A DNA stretch of 64,000 nt from Propionibacteriaceae bacterium (lineage in GTDB: Bacteria; Actinomycetota; Actinomycetes; Propionibacteriales; Propionibacteriaceae), in NCBI GenBank assembly GCA_031261455.1, contig JAISJP010000007.1, positions 186,001 through 250,000 on the forward strand, read 5' to 3'. Positions 9,167 to 17,157 of the stretch are shown piece after piece. The first letter of the stretch is position 1; every line of letters begins with the position of its first letter. A program made the position numbers and the translations under genes. The notes beneath the pieces are model-generated. The model had not been told where the DNA came from. It worked only from the letters and a program-made list of their open reading frames with translations, and did not search any database.

Positions 9167-9826
9167 GTGGCATTGAGAAAACCTGACAACGGCCCTGACC
9201 TGCTTGACTCTGCATCCCTTGGACTGGCGGAAGAGTACGTGTATCTGGCCGACGCGCCCCGAACCGCCCGCGAGGACGCCCTGATCGCAGGAACAGCCAC
9301 GCTGAGCAACGGTGTAGCCGCGACGCTGGCATTTTTTGCCAAGCTGGTGGACGCCAACGCTGTTGTCGAGGTTGGCGCAGCGAACGCCGTCACCGCGCTG
9401 GCGTTGTTCTCCGGCATGAACCCCAAAGGCGTGCTGACAACCATAGATACCGAGACGTCTGACCAACTGGAGGCAAAGGATGCCGTAGCGGCGGCGGGTG
9501 TCTCCTCCCGTCAGTTCCGTCCGATAGCTGGCGTGGCTCTCGACGTGCTGCCCAAGCTAACCGACGCGGCCTACGACTTGGTGTTCATCAACGGTGACAA
9601 GTTGGAGTATGTCGAGTACATCGCCCAGGCCATCCGGCTGCTGCGCTCGGGCGGCATCGTAATCGTCAATGATGCCTTGTGGCACAACTTCGTGGCCGAC
9701 CTGCGCAACGACGACGATGAGACCGTCATCGCCCGCGAGGCGTTGCAGGCCGTGCTTGACGCCGAAGAGCTGACTCCCCTACTGATCCCACTGGGTCAGG
9801 GAGTGCTGGTGGCACTGCGCGCCTGA
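9167..9826 (+). CDS. O-methyltransferase-like protein (Rv1220c family), altered SAM site
   Basis: A 219-residue Rossmann-fold protein that aligns by eye with the actinobacterial Rv1220c family (class I SAM-dependent O-methyltransferases): a VLTTID segment, a DLVFI strand and the closing pattern LLRSGGIVIVNDALW and LTPLLIPLGQGVLVALR. Two signature sites differ from what the family normally has. Motif I reads EVGAANAVTALAL rather than a Gly-rich EVGTGxG loop, and the metal/SAM segment reads FINGDK instead of FIDAD. It may bind SAM weakly or have a changed role. It starts at GTG after a -10 box and is transcribed divergently from dapA. Confidence 0.82.
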   Translation: MALRKPDNGPDLLDSASLGLAEEYVYLADAPRTAREDALIAGTATLSNGVAATLAFFAKLVDANAVVEVGAANAVTALALFSGMNPKGVLTTIDTETSDQLEAKDAVAAAGVSSRQFRPIAGVALDVLPKLTDAAYDLVFINGDKLEYVEYIAQAIRLLRSGGIVIVNDALWHNFVADLRNDDDETVIAREALQAVLDAEELTPLLIPLGQGVLVALRA

Positions 9827-9905
9827 GTCTTGGTCTATTTGAGGTCGCGATCTGCTGAGGCAAGGGATTGGCACTACAACTGACGCTTGAGACCCGCGTC
9901 ACAGG

Positions 9906-9911
9906 TAGACT
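9906..9911 (+). promoter_or_regulatory. -10-like box upstream of ftsH
   Basis: TAGACT lies about 60 bases before the ftsH start, which would give a leader of roughly 50 bases with a normal ribosome site. No good -35 is seen, so this is a weak call. Confidence 0.3.
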
Positions 9912-9971
9912 GGAGACTACGACTTGCTTTGTCCTGTTCGCACAGGAGAGCCACGCCCAATCAGGAGACCG

Positions 9972-12209
9972 ATGACCAGCCCTGCTAACCAAGTTGGCAC
10001 CCCGCAGCCCACCAAAGGCGCAACCGTGTCCAACGCTGATCGCCCCGTGTTGCGTCCGAAAAAGCCCACGGGCCAGCCGCCCATCATCCGTCCGGCAGCA
10101 ACGCCCGCGCCGGAAGGGGCCAAGCCGTGGCGCACCGAGGGTCTGCCAGACAAGAAGGACGGTGGACTGCCCACGCCTTCCAGCGACGGAAGCAAGAAGC
10201 CCGCCGGACCGGGAGGTCTGCCCACGAACTGGCGTTTCTGGGTCAGCGCGGTGCTGCTGCTGTTCGCGTTCTGGTACGCGTCGTCGTGGATCAACAGCCG
10301 GGACACTCCCCCGGACATCAGCTACAACGAGTTCAAGGCCCAGGTAGTTTCGGACAACGTGGCGTCCATCCACGTCAAGGGCGACTCCATTGATGGCGAG
10401 CTGAAGGTCGCGGCTCCGCTGCCGGACGGCGAAGAGGGCATCACTTACACCAAGTTCGTCACCGAACGTCCCACTTGGGCAACCCCCGGCCTTGAGGAGT
10501 TGCTGAACGAGCACAATGTGCCGATCACCGCTGCGCCGGTGTATGAAGAGGCTCCGCTGTGGCAGACGCTGCTCACCGGGCTGGTGCCGTGGCTGCTGAT
10601 CATCGGCGTATACGTGTGGTTCCTACGCAAGATGAGCAAGGGCGGCAGCCCATTCGGCGGTTTCCAGCGCGACGTCAAGCCGGTGGAGCGCGAGAAGGTG
10701 CGGGTCAACTTCTCTGACGTGGCTGGCATTGATGAGGTGAAAGACCAAGTCAGCGAGATTGTTGACTTCTTGAAAAACCCCGACAAGTACCGCAAGGTGG
10801 GTGCGCGCGCGCCCAAGGGTGTGCTGTTGGAGGGCGCTCCCGGTACCGGCAAGACGTTGCTGGCCCGTGCCACCGCAGGTGAAGCCGAGGTGCCGTTCTT
10901 CTCCGCGTCGGCCTCAGAGTTTATTGAGATGATCGTCGGCGTCGGCGCGCAACGCGTGCGGCAGCTGTTCGACGAGGCGCGCAAGGCCGCCCCCAGCATC
11001 ATCTTCATCGACGAGATTGACGCCATCGGGCGTGCCCGCGGATCGTCGCGCTCCATGGGTGGTCACGACGAGCGCGAGCAGACGCTCAACCAGATTTTGA
11101 CCGAGATGGACGGTTTCGACGGAACCGAGGGCGTCGTCGTCATCGCCGCGACCAACAGGGCAGACGTGCTGGACGCCGCCCTCACCCGTCCCGGACGTTT
11201 TGACCGCGTGATCACAGTGAACTCCCCCGACGCCGAGGGTCGTGAGCAGATTTTGCAGGTGCACACTCGCAAGATTCCACTGGCTGACGGCGTTGACCTG
11301 CACGATATCGCGCTGACTACCCCCGGCATGACCGGTGCCGACTTGGCAAACCTTGCCAACGAGGCGGCGCTGATCGCTGCCAAGCGCGACGACACCAAGG
11401 TGTATCAGAAGGACTTTATGAACGCGCTGGAGAAGATCCAGTTGGGCGTGGCACGCAGCGTCATCATCCCCGAAGACGAACGCCGCCGCACCGCCTACCA
11501 TGAGGCGGGACACGCGCTGCTCGGCATGCTGCAGAAGGGCGCCGATCCGGTGCGCAAGGTGTCGATCATCCCGCGCGGCCAGGCACTCGGCGTCACCCTG
11601 TCCACCCCCGACACCGACAAATACGGCTACGACGAGGAGTATCTGCGCGGTCGCATCGTCGGCGCGCTGGGTGGCATGGCCGCCGAGAATGCGGTTTTTG
11701 GCGTCACCACTACAGGTGCCGACTCCGACCTGCGCTCCGCCACCAATATCGCCCGCCAGATGGTTGGCAAGTGGGGCATGAGCAAACGCGTCGGTCCGAT
11801 GCAGGTGCTCTCCGACAACTATGATCCGCGCTCCATGGGAATCTCCGAGGCCACGCTGGCCCTGATGGACGACGAGGTGCGCCGCATCATCGGCGAATGC
11901 CAGGTGAAGGCGGTGCAACTGCTCACCGACCACCGTGACAAATTAGACGCCATCGTCTCCGCGCTGCTAGTCAACGAGACCCTCGACGAAGATGCGGTGT
12001 ATGCCGCCGCCGGAATCGAACGCGAAGTCAGCGATGTCGAGATGGTCAAGACCAACAAGCATGGTGCCGACGGGTCTGTGGCTGGTGCTGCTGGCGCTGG
12101 TACTACTGGCGCCGCTGGCTCGCCTGCTGACCAGCACAAGCCGGTGGTCGATGCCCCTTGGGGTCCCCCCAGCGCGGCAGACAAGATCGAAGAACACCCC
12201 ACCAACTAA
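9972..12209 (+). CDS. ftsH: ATP-dependent zinc metalloprotease FtsH
   Basis: Membrane-anchored AAA+ protease that degrades misfolded and short-lived membrane and cytosolic proteins as a hexamer. The 745-residue protein has two membrane helices (about 89-107 and 198-218), Walker A GAPGTGKT (288-295), Walker B IIFIDEID (343-350) and the zinc motif HEAGH (510-514). A Pro/Lys-rich N-terminal extension of about 85 residues precedes the first helix, longer than in E. coli but seen in some actinobacteria. The C-terminus is Gly/Ala-rich. The chosen ATG follows AGGAG at a normal distance; an upstream in-frame start has none. Confidence 0.96.
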   Translation: MTSPANQVGTPQPTKGATVSNADRPVLRPKKPTGQPPIIRPAATPAPEGAKPWRTEGLPDKKDGGLPTPSSDGSKKPAGPGGLPTNWRFWVSAVLLLFAFWYASSWINSRDTPPDISYNEFKAQVVSDNVASIHVKGDSIDGELKVAAPLPDGEEGITYTKFVTERPTWATPGLEELLNEHNVPITAAPVYEEAPLWQTLLTGLVPWLLIIGVYVWFLRKMSKGGSPFGGFQRDVKPVEREKVRVNFSDVAGIDEVKDQVSEIVDFLKNPDKYRKVGARAPKGVLLEGAPGTGKTLLARATAGEAEVPFFSASASEFIEMIVGVGAQRVRQLFDEARKAAPSIIFIDEIDAIGRARGSSRSMGGHDEREQTLNQILTEMDGFDGTEGVVVIAATNRADVLDAALTRPGRFDRVITVNSPDAEGREQILQVHTRKIPLADGVDLHDIALTTPGMTGADLANLANEAALIAAKRDDTKVYQKDFMNALEKIQLGVARSVIIPEDERRRTAYHEAGHALLGMLQKGADPVRKVSIIPRGQALGVTLSTPDTDKYGYDEEYLRGRIVGALGGMAAENAVFGVTTTGADSDLRSATNIARQMVGKWGMSKRVGPMQVLSDNYDPRSMGISEATLALMDDEVRRIIGECQVKAVQLLTDHRDKLDAIVSALLVNETLDEDAVYAAAGIEREVSDVEMVKTNKHGADGSVAGAAGAGTTGAAGSPADQHKPVVDAPWGPPSAADKIEEHPTN

Positions 12210-12340
12210 GCGTTGGGTGTTGCCTAGGCGTGGTCTTTACACGCGTCTTGCGCTCTGACCCTCGTCGGCCTGCCTGATCGTGCAGGTCGCGAGGACAGGG
12301 GTATTCTTGTCTGGTTGCAGCGAAAGGTGAGTTGCCAAAC

Positions 12341-13171
12341 GTGTCTTGGTTAGAAGCGATAGTTCTCGGAATTGTGCAGGGGTTGACGGAGTTTCTGCCC
12401 ATCTCCTCGTCGGCACACCAACTGCTGGTTGGGCAATTGCTGTTCGACGGCCACGATCCGGGCTCGGCATTCACCGCTGTCACCCAGTTGGGCACCGAGA
12501 CCGCCGTGCTGATCTACTTCTTCAAAGACATCGCGCGGATCATCAGCCGGTGGTGCCTGAGCCTTGTGGGCAAAGTGGAGCGCAGCGACCCAGACGCCCG
12601 CATGGGCTGGTTCGTGATCCTGGGTTCAATCCCCATCGCGGTGCTGGGCCTGCTGTTTGAGGACGCCGTCGACACCAACCTGCGCAACCTGTGGATCACC
12701 GTCGCCATGCTCGCCGGAGTTGGCATTGTGTTGTGGATCGCTGACCGTTTCGCGGCAAAACACGGCACCAAAGAGTTGAGCGAACTGACCCTGCCCGACG
12801 CCTGCGTCTATGGCTTGGCGCAGGCCGCCGCCATCATCCCCGGCGTCTCTCGCAGTGGGGGCACCATTGCCGGCGGCTTGTTCTTGGGCTACTCCCGCGA
12901 AGCCGCTGCGCGTTACTCGTTCCTGCTCGCCATGCCCGCCGTCTTTGCCTCCGGCCTGTACAAACTGAAAGACATCGGTGATGACGCCACGCTCTCGTGG
13001 GGTCCAACGCTGCTGGCGACCGGTATCGCGTTCGTCATCGGCTATGCCGTCATCGCGTGGTTGTTGCGCTACATCTCCACACACACGTTCGCACCGTTCG
13101 TCGTCTACCGGGTCTTGTTGGCAGCGGGAGTAGCCGCGCTACTGGCAACTGGAGTGCTTTCGGCTGTATAG
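12341..13171 (+). CDS. uppP: undecaprenyl-diphosphatase
   Basis: Multi-pass membrane enzyme (BacA/UppP) that recycles the lipid carrier undecaprenyl diphosphate for cell wall synthesis and gives bacitracin tolerance. The 276-residue protein shows both signatures, GLTEFLPISSSAH near the N-terminus and PGVSRSGGTIAGGLF in the middle, with about eight hydrophobic segments. I prefer the GTG start at 12341 because AAAGGTGA lies ten bases upstream; the in-frame TTG nine bases earlier would touch that site. It follows ftsH but is probably transcribed on its own. Confidence 0.95.
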   Translation: MSWLEAIVLGIVQGLTEFLPISSSAHQLLVGQLLFDGHDPGSAFTAVTQLGTETAVLIYFFKDIARIISRWCLSLVGKVERSDPDARMGWFVILGSIPIAVLGLLFEDAVDTNLRNLWITVAMLAGVGIVLWIADRFAAKHGTKELSELTLPDACVYGLAQAAAIIPGVSRSGGTIAGGLFLGYSREAAARYSFLLAMPAVFASGLYKLKDIGDDATLSWGPTLLATGIAFVIGYAVIAWLLRYISTHTFAPFVVYRVLLAAGVAALLATGVLSAV

Positions 13172-13320
13172 CCACCCCCAATCGTCATTTGGCAATCGGA
13201 AACAGGCAAGTGACGTTGGACTATGGTTCTACCGATAGCGAGCGACCACTTATGCTAGGGGCGCTCACTCGTCGCGCGGCACACATAGGCATGAAGGACG
13301 GAAGCGCTGCATCCACCGGC

Positions 13321-13326
13321 TAAGCT
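13321..13326 (+). promoter_or_regulatory. -10 box TAAGCT, probable leaderless start
   Basis: TAAGCT ends seven bases before the GTG of the aldo/keto reductase gene at 13334. Confidence 0.4.
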
Positions 13327-13333
13327 AGTCAAC

Positions 13334-14302
13334 GTGCAACGGCGACCGCTACCCCACTCTGAAATTGATGTCTCGCGTGTTGGTTTGGGCACGCTGGCTT
13401 GGGGACGAGACGTAGACCAGAACACGTCCCGCAAGCTGCTCAAGGCCTTTGTCGATGCTGGCGGCAACCTGATCGACACCGCCCCCACATACTCGTCCGG
13501 CATCGCCGAGCGACTGATCGGGTCCGCCCTGCGACACATCGTCCCTCGCGAGTCGCTGGTGATAGCCACAAAAGCGGGGCTGTCCGTCGATGAGGGACGC
13601 CAAGCCATTGACACGTCGCGAGTGTCCCTGCTGCGCGAGTTGGACGCGTCGCTGGAGCGCCTCGGCACCAGCTATGTGGACATCTGGCAGGTCCACGCTT
13701 GGGGTGACGCGCCCCTCGACGAGACGCTCTCTGCCCTTGACTATGCCGTTAGCTCCGGGAAGGCGCGCGCCGTCGGTGTGTGCAACTATGTGGGTTGGCA
13801 GTTGGGCACCGCCACAGCATGGCAGTTGAGTTCCGAGACGCGCGCGATGCTGACCACCGCCCAAAACGAGTACTCCCTGCTAGCCCGCCGCTGCGAAGTC
13901 GAAGTGCTGCCCGCCGTCACCTATCACGAACTGGGATTTTTCGCCTGGTCACCCTTGGGACGCGGCGTACTGACCGGCAAGTATCGCGGGGCGCCTGTCC
14001 CCGAGACATCACGCGGCGCATCCCCTGCGTTCTCATGGTTCGTGGAGCCATACTTGCAACCCCGCTGCGACGCCATCGTTGATGCGGTCACCCACGCCGC
14101 CAGCGGCCTAGAAGTGACCCCAGAGCAGATCGCCCTGTCCTGGGTCCGTGACGCTCCCGCCGTGACCTCTGCGCTAGTAGGTCCGCGCACACTCGATCAC
14201 TTGAAGTCGTTGCTCGCTGCCGAAGACGTCGAGCTTCCGCCCATTATCACGTCAGCCCTAGACGACATCACCGGCGGTCCCAACGAACTGCGCGAGCTTT
14301 AG
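13334..14302 (+). CDS. aldo/keto reductase
   Basis: NADPH-dependent oxidoreductase with the (beta/alpha)8 fold, 322 residues. The catalytic tetrad is complete: Asp48, Tyr53 (DTAPTYSSG), Lys80 (IATKAG) and His121 (WQVHAWG). The QNEYSLLAR segment and the C-terminal ALVGPRTLDHL motif are typical of the general-stress/AKR11-12 type. The substrate is unknown. It starts at GTG and is the last host gene before the tRNA-Leu element; the terminator at 14392-14427 follows on the same side but probably belonged to the tRNA. Confidence 0.9.
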   Translation: MQRRPLPHSEIDVSRVGLGTLAWGRDVDQNTSRKLLKAFVDAGGNLIDTAPTYSSGIAERLIGSALRHIVPRESLVIATKAGLSVDEGRQAIDTSRVSLLRELDASLERLGTSYVDIWQVHAWGDAPLDETLSALDYAVSSGKARAVGVCNYVGWQLGTATAWQLSSETRAMLTTAQNEYSLLARRCEVEVLPAVTYHELGFFAWSPLGRGVLTGKYRGAPVPETSRGASPAFSWFVEPYLQPRCDAIVDAVTHAASGLEVTPEQIALSWVRDAPAVTSALVGPRTLDHLKSLLAAEDVELPPIITSALDDITGGPNELREL

Positions 14303-14391
14303 CCGATAATCTCCGCCTGCGTGCGCTATACATGCTCTATCGAGCGTCACAAACCAACATGCTGATCTATTCGCGATGGCGTTGACAGAGC

Positions 14392-14427
14392 AAAGCCCCC
14401 AGTCAACCCAGTTGGCTAGGGGCTTTT
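14392..14427 (-). terminator. original tRNA-Leu terminator (host side of attL)
   Basis: Hairpin AAAGCCCC / GGGGCTTT with an inner stem AGTCAAC / GTTGGCT (one G-T pair). It lies directly beside the 14432 copy of the tRNA 3' end, in the same relation as the 19321-19354 hairpin has to the intact tRNA. It is therefore probably the terminator of tRNA-Leu before integration. It could also serve the aldo/keto reductase gene on the plus strand, where TTTT follows. Confidence 0.7.
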
Positions 14428-14431
14428 CCAT

Positions 14432-14450
14432 GTGCGCGAAAGAGGACTTG
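14432..14450. repeat. att copy 1: outer duplicate of tRNA-Leu 3' end
   Basis: GTGCGCGAAAGAGGACTTG is identical to 19360-19378, where it forms the 3' end of tRNA-Leu(GAG). It marks the host junction of the integrated region. Homology stops at CCGCG after 14450. Confidence 0.8.
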
Positions 14451-14517
14451 CCGCGTATTTGCTTCGCAAATCCGCCGGGCTCGCTTCGCCTCCGGCTCAA
14501 CTCACCCCTCTCACTAC

Positions 14518-14540
14518 AGGACAGCCCACCGGGCTGTCCT
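14518..14540. terminator. hairpin, terminator-like
   Basis: Ten-base-pair perfect stem AGGACAGCCC / GGGCTGTCCT with a three-base loop, in the ~200 bp between the two left att copies. There is no run of T on either side, so it may not be a true terminator. Confidence 0.5.
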
Positions 14541-14561
14541 GCTTAACGTTCGAGCCTTCAC

Positions 14562-14658
14562 AGGTTCAAGTCCACTGCGAAATAAGTGCACTAATGGGAA
14601 TGGGCCAGGTCTTCGACCTGGCCCATTCCCATTAGTGCGCGAAAGAGGCCTTGAACCT
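14562..14658. repeat. large inverted repeat enclosing a 24-bp perfect palindrome
   Basis: The arms 14588-14611 and 14615-14638 are perfectly complementary over 24 bases with a three-base loop (TTC). Outside them AGGTTCAAG (14562-14570) pairs with CTTGAACCT (14650-14658). The outer right arm is the second copy of the tRNA-Leu 3' end, so the left arm is an inverted, diverged copy of the tRNA T-arm. No T-tract follows, which argues against an ordinary terminator. Confidence 0.8.
14635..14658. repeat. attL: inner duplicate of tRNA-Leu 3' end
   Basis: This 24-base segment matches 19360-19383 with one mismatch (GAGGCCTTG instead of GAGGACTTG). It is the copy nearest the integrase arm-type sites at 14704, so it is the more likely left end of the gene-carrying element. 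Confidence 0.7.
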
Positions 14659-15072
14659 TACTCGATATGGGCTATGACTAGTACATATGCCGAGTCGAGT
14701 TCATTTCGTGCCCTATACGTGCCCTTTGACAGTACTCTTGAGACCACTCTAGGCGGCTTGAACACTTGGTGCGAACGCTTTTTGAGAGGTGACATTTGCG
14801 ACGAGTTCCCATCTTGGAGGCCTGAAAACTTGGCGGGGGGTACGCAAGCCTAACCCCAACGTTCCCGGCGCGTTGCGACACGGCACCACTGCCGGGGGGT
14901 ATGACGTCAGCCAGACTTACCCCGTCCTAGTAGCTACCAGTTGGCGGTTACCTTACTCTGAGTAAGGCAATCCTCTGCGTGTGTCAGTAGCGGGGAGATA
15001 TCGGCGCTTGCAGGGGAACTGTCGCCGCACCGGAGGGGCAGGGGTCGTGCCCCCACCCCTTACCCGGCGCTC
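14659..15072. other. element left end, non-coding
   Basis: No credible gene in about 410 bases. It holds the left arm-type site (14704-14725), two G-rich repeats (14834-14856 and 14893-14924), a CCTTACT-CTG-AGTAAGG palindrome (14951-14967) and a GGGGCA / TGCCCC hairpin just past the end of the primase gene. This density of small repeats is what one would expect of an origin or regulatory region. Confidence 0.55.
14704..14725. repeat. arm-type repeat, left copy
   Basis: A 22-base segment (core CGTGCCCTATACGTGCCCT, itself two copies of CGTGCCCT) identical and in direct orientation to 19244-19265. The two copies lie just inside the attL and attR ends, as expected for integrase or excisionase arm sites. 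Confidence 0.7.
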
Positions 15073-16527
15073 CTAGAAGAAGTCGCCCTCTGGCGGTTCG
15101 TCCCAGTCTGGCTCTGTCATGTTCATCGTGGCCCGTTGGCGGTCTACCTCTGGTGGCGGTATCGGCGTTGGCATGTCTCCTGGCTCATCCTCTGGCGCGC
15201 CCGGCTCGTCTGGTGGTTGTGACAGTTGTGACGTTAGTGACACTGTTACAGTGGGTAACATCTCTGGCACTGGCCCATAGAGCCCACGAGACAGGCGCAC
15301 AATGCGTTCTTCGTCGGTGCCTCGTTTGAGGTACTGCCGAACCGTGTTAGGCGCAAGGTCTAGCCGCTGTTCAATCTGCGCAGCGGTAACCCCGTCAGGG
15401 TGAGCGTTTACGAGTTCCAGAATGTCTTTCATCGGGCCCCCCAAGCGGCCAGTTTGGGCCTGTTGGCGTGCGGCGTCTGCGGCATTCTTGAGTGTGTCGC
15501 CCACGAGTCGCCAAACGCCATCGGTGAATGATACCGAGTACTCGCCCTCCCCTACATCGCGGCCAGTGACTTTGAGCGTCCCTTGCCCGTCGTTGCGCCT
15601 GCGGCTCAAGATGAGTGTTGCATCTACTGACCCATTGATTCCCTGAGAGCCCAGGGTTTCGTTCATCCAGTCCGCGCCGCCATCTGTCTTGCGTGTGTGA
15701 TGTACGAGTAAGACGGTTGCCCCTGAGTGGTGGGACAGTATCCCTTGTAGGTAGGTTCCATAGCGGTAGTCTCTGTCGTACTCTTTCTCGCCCTGTCTCG
15801 CTGACGGCCTGACTTTCGCCAGTGTGTCCACAATTACCAAACCCCGTGGTTGCTCGGTAAGCCATCCATTGATGACGCTACCGGCCTCTATCTGGGGAAC
15901 ACTGAGTAAGTACTGGAACGCGGCAGGGATAGGCGCGCCCTCCAACAGTTTCCAACACCGGTCTTGTAGGCGGCGGTCTCCGTCTTCCAACGCTAGGTAC
16001 AACACTGGCCGTTGCTCAACATCGATACTGCCAAGGGCACGTCCACCACGGGCAACCGCTAGGGCAAGATCAAGCACCATCCATGACTTGCCAATCTTGG
16101 GGGCACCAGCCAGAACAAGCAGCCCCTCGGGTATCAGGCCCGGCACCATGTATTGCAATGGCGGGAGTTTCTGAGCATCGAGCCAATCGCCAGACTTGAT
16201 GTGTTTGCGCCAGTCGTAGGTCTCCGGTTCATCACTGTCTGCCTGTGTAACAGTGTCACTAACGTAACAAGTGTCACAAACTGATGATGTGGTGTTGTCC
16301 CATGCGTCCCTGGCATCGATACCCAATGCTTGCCTAATGGCCTGCTCGGAACAGCCAGCCACGCAAAAGAGCCTTACGTCCTTTCGCGCCTTTATGACTG
16401 TCAGAGATCCGCTCTCGTCGTCGTGGGCAGGGCATTGGTAGTTGGCCTCTGCGTCGTTGCTGCTGTAACAGGTGAAGCCCTCAGAGTCGAGCTTGTCGCA
16501 TGCCTGCTGGTACTTGGACTTGCTCAT
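15073..16527 (-). CDS. element primase/helicase: zinc finger plus RecA-like ATPase
   Basis: Probable replication initiator of the element, 484 residues. The N-terminus has a CHC2-type zinc-binding primase motif (Cys32, His35, Cys55, Cys59). A RecA-like (RepA/AAA_25) ATPase domain follows with Walker A GAPKIGKS at 141-148 and Walker B GLVIVDTLA, and a winged-helix segment (TAAQIEQRLDLAPNTVRQYL) comes near residue 390. The C-terminus is Pro/Glu-rich. No Toprim domain is visible between finger and ATPase, so primase activity is uncertain. A good ribosome site (GAGGTGA) precedes the ATG. Two 20-base inverted motifs lie inside the gene at 15231 and 16246. Confidence 0.85.
   Translation of the reverse strand: MSKSKYQQACDKLDSEGFTCYSSNDAEANYQCPAHDDESGSLTVIKARKDVRLFCVAGCSEQAIRQALGIDARDAWDNTTSSVCDTCYVSDTVTQADSDEPETYDWRKHIKSGDWLDAQKLPPLQYMVPGLIPEGLLVLAGAPKIGKSWMVLDLALAVARGGRALGSIDVEQRPVLYLALEDGDRRLQDRCWKLLEGAPIPAAFQYLLSVPQIEAGSVINGWLTEQPRGLVIVDTLAKVRPSARQGEKEYDRDYRYGTYLQGILSHHSGATVLLVHHTRKTDGGADWMNETLGSQGINGSVDATLILSRRRNDGQGTLKVTGRDVGEGEYSVSFTDGVWRLVGDTLKNAADAARQQAQTGRLGGPMKDILELVNAHPDGVTAAQIEQRLDLAPNTVRQYLKRGTDEERIVRLSRGLYGPVPEMLPTVTVSLTSQLSQPPDEPGAPEDEPGDMPTPIPPPEVDRQRATMNMTEPDWDEPPEGDFF
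15219..15250. repeat. iteron-like cluster inside the primase gene, 3' part
   Basis: Contains GTGACAGTTGTGA (15219-15231, complement of TCACAACTGTCAC at 17977-17989) followed by ACGTTAGTGACACTGTTACA (15231-15250), a perfect inverted copy of 16246-16265. Confidence 0.6.
16246..16265. repeat. iteron-like motif inside the primase gene, 5' part
   Basis: TGTAACAGTGTCACTAACGT is the exact reverse complement of 15231-15250, about 1 kb away in the same gene but in another codon context. A further AGTGTCACAAAC follows at 16270. Confidence 0.6.
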
Positions 16528-16602
16528 AGATCATCACCTCGGCCCGGAGTGTAGCCCGCGCTTTTGTCGGTACAGGTGTCTAGAATTGGATACAGCGTTA
16601 TG

Positions 16603-16630
16603 ACCCGGCCAGTCTTGTTACTGGCCGGGT
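16603..16630 (+). terminator. terminator-like hairpin between excisionase and primase genes
   Basis: Perfect 11-bp stem ACCCGGCCAGT / ACTGGCCGGGT with a six-base loop, followed on the plus strand by TTCTCTTT. Both neighbouring genes are on the minus strand, where no T-tract follows, so it may block antisense reading or attenuate rather than end a transcript. Confidence 0.6.
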
Positions 16631-16645
16631 TTCTCTTTGCGTTCA

Positions 16646-16885
16646 TCAGACCTGACGCCCTTTGACGTTGCGCCCAGTGTTGAACACGGTAGGGCAAGTG
16701 TGGGAGTCAATGAGCTTGTTCAAGTCTGAGAGCTTGAACCGAACCACGCGCCCGAAACGGACGGCAGTTAACTGCCCGGCGGCAGTCAGACGGTCAAGGG
16801 TACGGGGGGATAGTCCGAGCATTTCGGCGCTCTCGGCACGCGAAACGAGTTCCTCGGTGACGCGGTAGGTGTTTGTGTTGGGCAT
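16646..16885 (-). CDS. excisionase-like helix-turn-helix protein
   Basis: A 79-residue MerR/Xis-type protein. ESAEMLGLSPRTLDRLTAAG followed by VRFGRVVRFKLSDLNKLI is the HTH_17 (excisionase) pattern. Such proteins direct the integrase towards excision and often act as repressors. The chosen ATG (MPNTNTYRV) has GAAAGG upstream; a longer frame exists but its extra 55 residues look random. It lies between the unknown element gene and the primase gene, as in many actinobacterial integrative elements. Confidence 0.85.
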   Translation of the reverse strand: MPNTNTYRVTEELVSRAESAEMLGLSPRTLDRLTAAGQLTAVRFGRVVRFKLSDLNKLIDSHTCPTVFNTGRNVKGRQV

Positions 16886-17157
16886 ATTGCAGAGCCAACC
16901 TTTCGGTGAGTGTTCGTGTAAGTCATGGCAAAGCAAACCTCTTGGGTTGCTTTGCGTACATGCCCACTGCACGCGATAGGTTCTGGCTAAAACTGCGCTG
17001 GCCACAGGGGACAAGAGAAACATGCCCCCGGCGTTTCTACCCGTGCTCAACTCGGGTAGCGTTCTGGCAAAACTGCGCTAGCTCTTAGATTGTGTGACTC
17101 ACGATACCTCCGGGCCATGCCTATGCAGCCGCGACACGCCGCCACTGGCCACAACCG
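16886..17157. other. regulatory region upstream of excisionase gene
   Basis: Gene-free. It holds an imperfect hairpin GCAAAGCAAACC / GGGTTGCTTTGC (16928-16955) and a near-identical direct repeat GTTCTGGC(T)AAAACTGCGCT at 16980-16999 and 17061-17079. Spacing of about 80 bases suggests paired binding sites for the element's own regulator. Confidence 0.5.

Noticed and set aside
10914..11933. 339-codon open frame antisense to ftsH
   Set aside because: It mirrors the AAA+ domain of ftsH, has His/Val-rich random composition and no ribosome site; a shadow of GC-rich coding DNA.
14451..14580. possible tRNA or tmRNA fragment between the left att copies
   Set aside because: GGTTCAAGTCC looks like a T-arm, but the stem does not pair and no acceptor or anticodon arm can be built; better explained as an inverted att remnant.
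14635..14853. 72-codon frame at the left end of the element
   Set aside because: It begins inside the duplicated tRNA 3' end and runs over the arm-type site; coding is unlikely.
16134..16316. 60-codon frame within the primase gene
   Set aside because: Overlaps the zinc-finger/linker coding region in another frame and has no ribosome site.
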